64,000 nt of DNA from CAVQZA01 sp963724805 (GTDB lineage: Bacteria; Actinomycetota; Thermoleophilia; Gaiellales; Gaiellaceae). Under the pieces are notes generated by a model. It had not been told where the DNA came from and ran no database searches. It worked only from the letters and a program-made list of their open reading frames with translations. The position numbers were made by a program, and so were the translations under genes. The stretch covers positions 558,001 through 622,000 of the forward strand of contig CAVRWA010000011.1 in the NCBI GenBank assembly GCA_963724805.1, in the 5' to 3' direction. Positions 57,743 through 64,000 of this stretch are shown here, piece after piece (within the stretch, counting starts at the first letter, position 1; the number at the start of each line of letters is the position of its first letter).

Positions 57743-60501
57743 CCACCGCGCCCGAAGAGGTCCTGTTCGAGACGACAGGGGCACCGCTCGACACGATGCA
57801 CGAGCGGCCCGACGGCGAAAGCCTGTCGCTGATCGCGCGCGGCTACATGCTGCTCGTGCTCCTGGGAGCTGCCGCGGTCACGCTGCCGTTCGTCGGACGG
57901 CTCCCCGGTACGACGGACTGGTTCGCGTTTGCCGTCTTCGCGGCCGCCGCGGCCGTCGCGCAGCTCTTCATGGTGCGCACGCCGAGCAACCAGTCGTACC
58001 ACACGACGATCGTCTTCCTCGTGCCGGCGGCGCTGATCCTGCCGCCGCAGCAGCTCCCGCTGCTCGTGCTCCTCGTGCACATCCCCGAGTGGCTGAAGTA
58101 CCGCTACCGCTGGCCGCTGCAGACGTTCAACATTGCCGACTACATCGTCGCGGTGATGGCGGCGTGGGGCGCGGCGCAGCTGATCCTCGACTCGACCTGG
58201 ATCGCGAATTCGAGCCTACGCTTTGCTGTCGCCGGGCTCACGGCGAGTGCCGTGCTCGTGCTCGTCAACCATGCGCTGCTCGCGGTGATGCTCTACCTCG
58301 CGTACGGCCATTCGGCCCGGGCGACCGGCCTGTTCAGCTTCGAGAACCTCTCCACGGAGCTCGTGCTTGCGGCTCTCGGCGTCGCGTTCGCGTACTTCTG
58401 GCTCGAGAACCCGTGGCTGATCCCGTTCGCCATCGCTCCCATCCTGCTCGTGCACCGCTCACTCACGGTGCCTGCGCTGCAGGCCGAGGCGCGCGTCGAT
58501 CCGAAGACCGGGCTCTTCAATGCGCGCCACTTCGCGCTCGCCCTCCAAGAGGAGCTCGGCCGTGCGGAACGCTTCCAGCGGCCGCTCTCGTTGATCATGG
58601 CCGACCTCGACCTCCTCCGTGACATCAACAACAACTACGGCCACCTGGCGGGAGACGCGGTCCTGAAGGGGATCGCGGAGGTCTTCCGGGCCCAGCTGCG
58701 CCACTACGACATCCCCGCGCGCTTCGGCGGCGAGGAGTTCTCGATCCTGCTGCCCGAAACGCCGCCCGAGCAGGCGCTCGAGATCGCCGAACGGATCCGC
58801 CGCGCGGTCGCCGACCGGCATTTCGACGTCGAGACCTCGAGCGAGCCCATCCGTGCCACGATCTCGATCGGCGTCGCGGGTTACCCGAAGGACGGCACCG
58901 ATCCGAACGAGCTGATCCACCAGGCCGACCTCGCCGTCTACCGCGCGAAGCTCCAGGGCCGAAACCGCGTCCTCGGCGCGAGCTCCGAGCCCCTCCTCGT
59001 GCCCGCGGAGCGCACAGCACGGCTCGTCGCGGTGCCCGAGGACGGCGAGCACCACGCGCCGATCCCGGCCGCTCCGGAGGTCAAGCCGGAGTCCGAGCGC
59101 CGCCACCCGCGGCCACACGCGATGCACGGGCCTCGCTTCCTCTCGCTCTCGCCGCGCCTCGCGGTGCTGGTCGGCCTCGTCAGCGTGCTCGGCATCGCCG
59201 CCGGCGTGATCGGGATCATCCTCGGCCAGAGCCAGGACGTGCTCGGCCTCGTTGCGATCGTCGCGCTCGTCGGGATCGGGCAGGCGCTCGCGCTCGAATT
59301 CGACGAGGGGACGATCTCCGTCGCCGCGGTCGGTGCGATCGCCGGAGCGGCGCTGTTCGGGCCCCGCGCCGCGCTCGCGATCGCCGTCACGACCTCCGTG
59401 GTCGAGTGGAGCGCTCGCCGCTCGGCGGTGCACAACGTGCTCTTCAACATCGGCGCGCTCACGTTCGCGTCACTCGGCGCCGCCGGCGTGTTCTCGATCG
59501 CGAACGACGTCAGCGGCCACTGGCACGATCTCGCCACGGCGCTGCTCGGGCTCGGTGCGGGTGCGGTGTACTTCGCGATCAACATGTCGCTGCTCAGCCT
59601 CGCCGTCGCGATGGAAGGCCACGAGCGGTGGTGGGCGGTGTTCAAGGAGCGTTTCGCATGGCTGATGCCGCACTACGTCGTCTACGGCTTCGTCGGTGCC
59701 GTGATGGGGATCGCGTACGAGGCGGCCGGCCTGTACGCCCTGGCCGTATTCGCGGTACCACTCCTGCTCATGCGCAAGACGCAGGACGCCTACCTCGCAC
59801 ACACGCAGAAGAGCGCCCAGAAGCTCCGTCAAGCCGCCGAGACGATCCAGATCCAGAACGTCTCCCTCGAGCAGGCCAACCGACTGCTCAAGGAGCGCTC
59901 GACGGCCGCGATGGAGTCTCTCTCGGCGACGGTCGATGCGCGCGACGCGTACACCGCGGGCCACTCCCGCCGCGTGCAGCAGCTCGCCCTCGCGATCGGC
60001 CGTGAGCTCGGGCTCTCACAGGCGGAGCTCGACCTGCTCGGCCACGCCGCGCTCTTCCACGACATCGGCAAGCTCGCGATCCCCGACGCGATCCTGCTCA
60101 AGCCGGCGAGCCTGACCCAGGAGGAGTGGGCGCTCATGCAGCGGCACGCGGACGAAGGCGCACGGATCATCGACCGCCTCGGCTTCCTCAACGACGCCGT
60201 GCCCGCGATCCGCCACCACCACGAGCGGTTCGACGGCACCGGCTATCCGGACGGGCTCATGGGCGAGGACATTCCGCTCGGCGCCCGCATCATCCACGTC
60301 GCCGACGCGCTCGACTCGATGCTGACCACGCGGATCTACCGCGCGGCGCGGCCGGCCCCTGAGGCGCTCGCCGAGCTGCGACGCGCCGCGGGCACACAGT
60401 TCTGCCCACGCTGCGTCGGCGCGCTCGTACGGATCCTGCCGGTCGAGAGCCTGCCGCGCGACGATCAGTCCCGCCAGGGCCTGATCGCCGCCGCCTCCTA
60501 G
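57739..60501 (+). CDS. Membrane GGDEF plus HD-GYP protein (cyclic-di-GMP synthesis and breakdown)
   Basis: 920 residues. Order: about seven N-terminal helices (~33-245), a GGDEF domain (~255-410) with active motif GGEEF (330-334) and an RxxD inhibition site (R321-D324) five residues before it, a linker, a second block of about six helices (~465-665), a short coiled coil and a C-terminal HD-GYP phosphodiesterase with His774-Asp775 and GYP at 835-837. Both activities look intact. The split membrane arrangement is unusual. GTG 57739 is the only start near the first helix. Confidence 0.9.
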   Translation: MTTAPEEVLFETTGAPLDTMHERPDGESLSLIARGYMLLVLLGAAAVTLPFVGRLPGTTDWFAFAVFAAAAAVAQLFMVRTPSNQSYHTTIVFLVPAALILPPQQLPLLVLLVHIPEWLKYRYRWPLQTFNIADYIVAVMAAWGAAQLILDSTWIANSSLRFAVAGLTASAVLVLVNHALLAVMLYLAYGHSARATGLFSFENLSTELVLAALGVAFAYFWLENPWLIPFAIAPILLVHRSLTVPALQAEARVDPKTGLFNARHFALALQEELGRAERFQRPLSLIMADLDLLRDINNNYGHLAGDAVLKGIAEVFRAQLRHYDIPARFGGEEFSILLPETPPEQALEIAERIRRAVADRHFDVETSSEPIRATISIGVAGYPKDGTDPNELIHQADLAVYRAKLQGRNRVLGASSEPLLVPAERTARLVAVPEDGEHHAPIPAAPEVKPESERRHPRPHAMHGPRFLSLSPRLAVLVGLVSVLGIAAGVIGIILGQSQDVLGLVAIVALVGIGQALALEFDEGTISVAAVGAIAGAALFGPRAALAIAVTTSVVEWSARRSAVHNVLFNIGALTFASLGAAGVFSIANDVSGHWHDLATALLGLGAGAVYFAINMSLLSLAVAMEGHERWWAVFKERFAWLMPHYVVYGFVGAVMGIAYEAAGLYALAVFAVPLLLMRKTQDAYLAHTQKSAQKLRQAAETIQIQNVSLEQANRLLKERSTAAMESLSATVDARDAYTAGHSRRVQQLALAIGRELGLSQAELDLLGHAALFHDIGKLAIPDAILLKPASLTQEEWALMQRHADEGARIIDRLGFLNDAVPAIRHHHERFDGTGYPDGLMGEDIPLGARIIHVADALDSMLTTRIYRAARPAPEALAELRRAAGTQFCPRCVGALVRILPVESLPRDDQSRQGLIAAAS

Positions 60502-60553
60502 CTCCCGGTCGAAGCACGGACCGGAGAGTGGGGGATAAGCCGCACGCCCGTAC

Positions 60554-60581
60554 TTGCGTTTTGTGCAAGGCGCTCTATTCT
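60554..60581 (+). promoter_or_regulatory. Promoter with overlapping inverted repeat
   Basis: TTGCGT (60554-60559), 16 bases, TATTCT (60576-60581), then 7 bases to the ATG at 60589: a leaderless promoter. The -35 box lies inside an inverted repeat, CTTGC (60553-60557) and GCAAG (60565-60569), so a bound regulator would block polymerase. The encoded protein is itself DNA-binding-like, so autoregulation is plausible. Confidence 0.6.
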
Positions 60582-60588
60582 GTTTGGC

Positions 60589-61269
60589 ATGGCGAAGAAG
60601 CCGTTCCGCGCAGTCGCGGAGATCGACTCCGAGGCCCTCGCTGCCTTCCAGGCGGGGATCCGCAAGCGCTACACCGACGACCAGATCCTGGCTGAGCTGG
60701 CTGCGGCCGCACAGCGGCTCGGCCGCACGCCGACGATGCGCGAGTTCGGGGCCGATCCCGAGACCGACGTGCATCCACAGACCGTGATCGAGCACTTCGG
60801 CAGCTGGAACAACGCCACGCGTGCCGCCGGGCTCGTGCCTCGACGTTTCGCCACGCGCCCGGAGCTGCTCCGGTTGCTCCGCGAGCTCGGCGAGGAGCTC
60901 GGACGGGTCCCGACCGCGAAGGACCTGGACGCGCACCGCGGCACGATGCCGTCGAAATCGCTCTACTGGCACACCTTCGGCTCCCTCACGACGGCACTGC
61001 GCGAGGCCGGCTTCGACGTTCCGGTGGGCGAGGAGAGGCTCGAGCGGGCCGTCACGCAGGGCGTGGCCCTCGCGCGGGCCCTCGGGCGCCTGCCCAAGTT
61101 CACCGACTGGGCCGAGGCACGGCGCGCGGACCCGAGCCTGCTCACCGAGTGGCAGGTCTACCGGATGTTCGAGGCCCGCCGGGGCGCCTGGTCGACGTTC
61201 CAGTTCCTCGTCGCAGAACGGCTCGGCGCCGAGGGCGTCAAGATCCGCTCCGACGGCGCCCTGATCTAG
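60589..61269 (+). CDS. Protein with three homing-endonuclease-associated (HNR-type) repeats
   Basis: 226 residues. Three similar blocks of about 55-60 residues are visible, each with a helical start, a L-G-R-x-P-T/K motif and an aromatic finish: LGRTPTMREF ... FGSWNNATRAAGL, then LGRVPTAKDL ... FGSLTTALREAGF, then LGRLPKFTDW ... GAWSTFQFLV. This is the pattern of the HNH-endonuclease-associated repeat, a DNA-binding module; no nuclease domain is present. Probably a DNA-binding regulator, inferred from the repeats and the operator-like promoter. Confidence 0.7.
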   Translation: MAKKPFRAVAEIDSEALAAFQAGIRKRYTDDQILAELAAAAQRLGRTPTMREFGADPETDVHPQTVIEHFGSWNNATRAAGLVPRRFATRPELLRLLRELGEELGRVPTAKDLDAHRGTMPSKSLYWHTFGSLTTALREAGFDVPVGEERLERAVTQGVALARALGRLPKFTDWAEARRADPSLLTEWQVYRMFEARRGAWSTFQFLVAERLGAEGVKIRSDGALI

Positions 61270-61279
61270 GCTGGGAGGC

Positions 61280-62074
61280 TTAGGCCGCGACGCCGGCGAT
61301 CGCGTACAGGAGCTGCAGGCTCTTCGCGCCCTCGTGAGGCGCACGCACGGACGGAAGCGACTCCTCGGTGAACGAGCGGTCCGGCGAGAAGCGGTACGTG
61401 TGCGCCACCTCGCCGTCGCGCACGGCGATGATCCGTCCCTCCGCGAGCTGGCTCTTGCGCAGGCTGTTGCCGAGCGTCCGCTCGACGACCATCAGTGCGT
61501 CGCGTGTCGAGGCGAAGAAGAGCTCGTTGTGACCGCGGCCGAGCCAGAGCGGCCGGCCGACGCCGCGCGCGACGAAGAGCAACTCGGGCTGGCGCTCGTC
61601 GAGCCAGGCAGTCGCCATCGAGCCGTGCAGCTGCTCGAAGGCCCGAGCCGTCGAGTCGGAGCTCTCGGCCAGCGCGAAGATCACCTCGGAATCGACGCTC
61701 ATCTCCGGGTCGGCGCGCTCGATCCCGTGCTCGGCGAGCAGCTCCTCGTCGTTGAAGATGATCCCGTTGTGGATCCCGACGACTGCGCCGTGACGCACGG
61801 GGTGGTTGTTTGCTGCAATCGTGGGGTGGCCCTTCGTGTAGTCGCGCACGTGAACGAGCGCCTGCGAGGCGCAGTCCGGCACGGCGATCTCGTCCAGGAG
61901 CGCGCTCGCGCCCGAGCGCTGCTTGTGGATGTGCACCGGCTCTGAGCCGCAGCGGAACGCATACCCGACGGCGTCGGAGCCCCGTTCGGCGATCCCTGCG
62001 AGCAGCGCCTGCGCCGCGAGCGTCCGGTCGGCGCTGCTGGCGTTTGCGAGGCTATAGCCTGCTATTCCGCACAT
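61280..62074 (-). CDS. Stand-alone class II glutamine amidotransferase domain protein
   Basis: 264 residues starting MCGIAGYS, so Cys2 would become the N-terminal nucleophile. Other Ntn-amidotransferase features are ERGSDAVGYAFR, the HVRDYTKGHPT substrate loop, NNHPV and GIHNGIIFND, VDSEVIFAL and RPLWLGRGHNELFFAS. It resembles the glutaminase half of GlmS but has no isomerase domain, so the ammonia acceptor is unknown. Convergent with the repeat protein, divergent from the sigma gene. Confidence 0.85.
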   Translation of the reverse strand: MCGIAGYSLANASSADRTLAAQALLAGIAERGSDAVGYAFRCGSEPVHIHKQRSGASALLDEIAVPDCASQALVHVRDYTKGHPTIAANNHPVRHGAVVGIHNGIIFNDEELLAEHGIERADPEMSVDSEVIFALAESSDSTARAFEQLHGSMATAWLDERQPELLFVARGVGRPLWLGRGHNELFFASTRDALMVVERTLGNSLRKSQLAEGRIIAVRDGEVAHTYRFSPDRSFTEESLPSVRAPHEGAKSLQLLYAIAGVAA

Positions 62075-62226
62075 ACCGTCTAAGACGCAGATGAGTGTCC
62101 GCAGTTTCCATCAGTTCGTAACTTTTCTGTAAGTCGGCATCGCGGGAACGTACTGAGACCCCCGGATGGCGGATTCGTCATTTCGGGCGTAATCCCTCGC
62201 TCAAGCCCAGGCCCCGGAACGCCGAT
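62075..62226. other. Divergent intergenic region, amidotransferase and sigma factor
   Basis: 152 bases. The left third (62100-62135) is AT-richer and likely holds a promoter, but I see no clear -35/-10 pair for either gene. GGAAC at 62145-62149 resembles an ECF-type -35 but no matching -10 is found. Nothing else is recognised. Confidence 0.5.
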
Positions 62227-63225
62227 ATGGGAGCCATGGAGCAGCGGCCGCTCCCCGAGTCGGCCCTCGAGCTTTCCGTGGCGGAACCACGGCTCGAGCT
62301 GGTTCCCGCGCTCGAAGACTCCGAGACCGAGGCCGTGGCCGAGGTCGAGGAGGTCGACGAGGAGGTCGTCGACGAGGAAGAGGCGCGCGAAGCACCCGAG
62401 GCCACGCAGGACCCGCTCAAGCTCTACGTCCGCCAGATCGGCGACGGCCGCCTCCTGACACCGGCGGAGGAGCGGGAGCTCGCCCGGCGCAAGGACGCGG
62501 GCGACGAGGAGGCGAAGAAGCGCCTGATCGAGTGCAACCTGCGGCTCGTGATGTCGATCACCCGCCATTACACGAAGGCGGGCGTACCGCTCCTCGACCT
62601 GATCCAGGAGGGCAACCTCGGCCTGATCCGCGCCGTCGAGAAGTTCGACTACAAGATGGGCTTCAAGCTCTCGACCTACGCCACCTGGTGGATCCGCCAG
62701 TCGATCACCCGCGCGCTCGCGGATCAGGGACGAACGATTCGGTTGCCCGTTCATGTCGCCGAGCAGGTGCGCCGCCTGATGCGCGCGCGGCGCGTGCTGG
62801 CGCAGAAGCTCAACCGCGACCCGACGGTTGCAGAGCTCGCTGCCGAGAGCGGCTTCCCGGAGAAGCGCGTCCAGGAGCTGCTCGACCTCGTCGAGGACCC
62901 GGTGAGCCTCGAGACGCCGGTCGGGGACGGCGAGAGCCTCTACGGCGACCTGATCGAGGACCTGAACGTGAAGGCGCCGCACGCGACCACGGCGGAGAAG
63001 CTCCGCTCGACCGAGCTCGCCGACGCGCTCCAGCGCCTCAATCCGCGAATGCGCCACGTCCTGCAGCGCCGTTTCGGCCTCGACGGGCGCCCTTCCGAGA
63101 CGCTCGAGGAGGTCGGCGCCGGCCTCGGCATCACCCGCGAGCGCGTGCGCCAGCTCGAGTCTCGCGCCCTACGCGAGCTCCGGACTGTCGCGCCGGATCT
63201 CGAGCTCTACCTCCGGGCCGAGTAG
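62227..63225 (+). CDS. RNA polymerase sigma factor, RpoD/SigA type
   Basis: 332-residue sigma-70 factor. After an acidic N-terminus (~15-60) come region 1.2 (DPLKLYVRQIG), region 2 (ECNLRLVMSITRHYT, LDLIQEGNLGLIRAVEKFD and LSTYATWWIRQSITRA), region 3 with RTIRLPVH, and region 4 with ETLEEVGAGLGITRERVRQLESRAL. Sequence is close to principal sigma, but region 1.1 is lacking and it is shorter than many RpoD, so group 1 versus 2 is not certain. ATG 62227 or 62236 may start it. The 3' end overlaps the transporter gene by 57 bases. Confidence 0.9.
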   Translation: MGAMEQRPLPESALELSVAEPRLELVPALEDSETEAVAEVEEVDEEVVDEEEAREAPEATQDPLKLYVRQIGDGRLLTPAEERELARRKDAGDEEAKKRLIECNLRLVMSITRHYTKAGVPLLDLIQEGNLGLIRAVEKFDYKMGFKLSTYATWWIRQSITRALADQGRTIRLPVHVAEQVRRLMRARRVLAQKLNRDPTVAELAAESGFPEKRVQELLDLVEDPVSLETPVGDGESLYGDLIEDLNVKAPHATTAEKLRSTELADALQRLNPRMRHVLQRRFGLDGRPSETLEEVGAGLGITRERVRQLESRALRELRTVAPDLELYLRAE

Positions 63226-64000
63226 CTCCTCGGCTCCGGGCGCCTTCGTGCGCGAGGAGAGGAGGACCGCGCCCACGACGACCGCGGCGAACGAGGCGAT
63301 TCGCGCGGCGCCGACCCAGCCGCCGGGAAGCGGCTCGTTGAAGACGATCATCCCCGCGGCGATCGGGAGCGCGTTGGTCAACAGGGTTGCGAGGCCCGCG
63401 GTCGTGAGCGCGCCGCCGCGCTGGAAGCCGGCCTGCAGGACGGCGGTGCCGGCGGCGTAGTACGCGATCAGGCAGATCAGGAAGGCGACGTTCTGCGCGC
63501 CGCCCGACACGGCCATCTTCGTCGAGACGTCGCCGGCCGCGAACAGGATTCCCGCGGCGATACCCCAGGCGGGCCCACCGCCGATCAGGCGGGCGAGGAG
63601 CCTCACACAGAGAAATGCGCCGACCGCGGAGGCGACGAGCCACACGCCGACCCAGACGTAGCCGGCACCGGTGCCCTCGCCGTGCTCGCCGAAGAGGGAG
63701 AGGCCGAGCAGCACGAGGCCGACCACCGAGACCACGACGCCGATCTGCTCACGCCCGGTCAGCGGCACGTGCGTGAACCGCGAGACCATGATCGCGAGGA
63801 TCCCGATCCCGCCTGCGGCTGTCGCCTGCACGAGGGAGAGCGGCGCGAGCGCGAGGGCGACGACGTAGAGGATCCAGCCGAAAGCCTCGGAGCCGAATCC
63901 CGCGAGCCAGCGGCGGTTCGAGAGCAGCGAATGCAGCGACGCGACCGGCGTGCGCCACGACAACGGCGGCAGCTGCGAGGCGACGCTGTGCTCGAGCAGG
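63169..64000 (-). CDS. EamA/DMT-type multi-helix membrane transporter (5' end outside window)
   Basis: The frame is open to the window edge; the in-frame residues before the TTG at 63963 (LEHSVASQLPPLS) look like the loop after a first helix in DMT-family members, so the start is missing. About seven hydrophobic segments follow, such as AFGWILYVVALALAPLSLVQA, IGVVVSVVGLVLLGLSLFG, FLICLIAYYAAGTAVLQAGF and IASFAAVVVGAVLL. Probably a small-molecule exporter; substrate unknown. Convergent overlap with the sigma gene. Confidence 0.8.
   Translation of the reverse strand, partial: LLEHSVASQLPPLSWRTPVASLHSLLSNRRWLAGFGSEAFGWILYVVALALAPLSLVQATAAGGIGILAIMVSRFTHVPLTGREQIGVVVSVVGLVLLGLSLFGEHGEGTGAGYVWVGVWLVASAVGAFLCVRLLARLIGGGPAWGIAAGILFAAGDVSTKMAVSGGAQNVAFLICLIAYYAAGTAVLQAGFQRGGALTTAGLATLLTNALPIAAGMIVFNEPLPGGWVGAARIASFAAVVVGAVLLSSRTKAPGAEELLGPEVELEIRRDSPELA

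Noticed and set aside
62145..62170. ECF-sigma promoter (GGAAC) before the sigma factor gene
   Set aside because: No matching -10 element at the expected distance.

Overview
The window is high-GC chromosomal housekeeping DNA from an actinobacterium. GC content was judged by eye, not computed. The actinobacterial signs are an mIHF gene (mihF) beside gmk-rpoZ-coaBC, a dapA-rnj pair, MurT/GatD lipid II amidation genes, frequent GTG/TTG starts, and many start codons lying 6-9 bases after a TANNNT box with no Shine-Dalgarno sequence (leaderless style). Having both RNase J and RNase Y, a Proteobacteria-like DapD and a short TruB points to a deep branch such as Thermoleophilia (Gaiellales/Solirubrobacterales). 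That placement is inference. I see no insertion sequence, prophage, CRISPR array, tRNA or rRNA. The longest stretch without a convincing gene is about 264 bases (43597-43860), and it looks like a structured leader.

Layout. 1-7731: pyrimidine operon pyrB-pyrC-carA-carB-pyrK-pyrD, with every junction overlapping. 7771-10122: mihF-gmk-rpoZ-coaBC. 10100-12184: a membrane alpha/beta hydrolase on the opposite strand, a TPR protein and dtd. 12194-19545: rimP-nusA-ylxR-infB-DUF503-rbfA-nrnA-truB-ribF, behind a promoter and a hairpin that looks like an attenuator. 19592-24539: a zinc-ribbon protein, rpsO, a long hairpin, pnp, a small membrane protein and an M16 peptidase. 24536-30102: dapB, dapA, rnj, a hypothetical gene, a ribokinase-like kinase and a nucleoside hydrolase. 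30121-38984: a small HTH-like gene, ftsK, two tandem BMP-type binding proteins and their ABC transporter (ATPase plus two permeases). 38959-43596: a small membrane protein, a RodZ-like protein, cinA, thpR, recA and recX. 43597-48451: rny, miaB, miaA and dapF. 48425-51359 (minus strand): dapE-dapC-dapD. 51381-53583: hflX-dut-nudix. 53589-55729 (minus strand): murT-gatD. 55739-60501: a secreted S8 peptidase and a GGDEF/HD-GYP membrane protein, each behind a similarly built leader. 60554-64000: a repeat-type DNA-binding protein, a class II glutamine amidotransferase, a principal-type sigma factor and an EamA-type transporter cut by the window end.

How the genes work together. The first block makes UMP up to orotate. 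The ribokinase, nucleoside hydrolase and BMP-type transporter form a plausible nucleoside uptake and salvage module. dapB, dapA, dapF, dapD, dapC and dapE nearly complete the succinylase route to diaminopimelate, and MurT/GatD act on the same peptidoglycan precursors. The rimP-to-pnp region is a translation and RNA-decay superoperon.

Most unusual observations: a DapF whose two catalytic cysteines are both serines; an apparent frameshift in miaA; the similarly built leaders of the S8 peptidase and the GGDEF/HD-GYP gene; the Trp-rich pentapeptide tail of the S8 peptidase; and the long rpsO-pnp hairpin.
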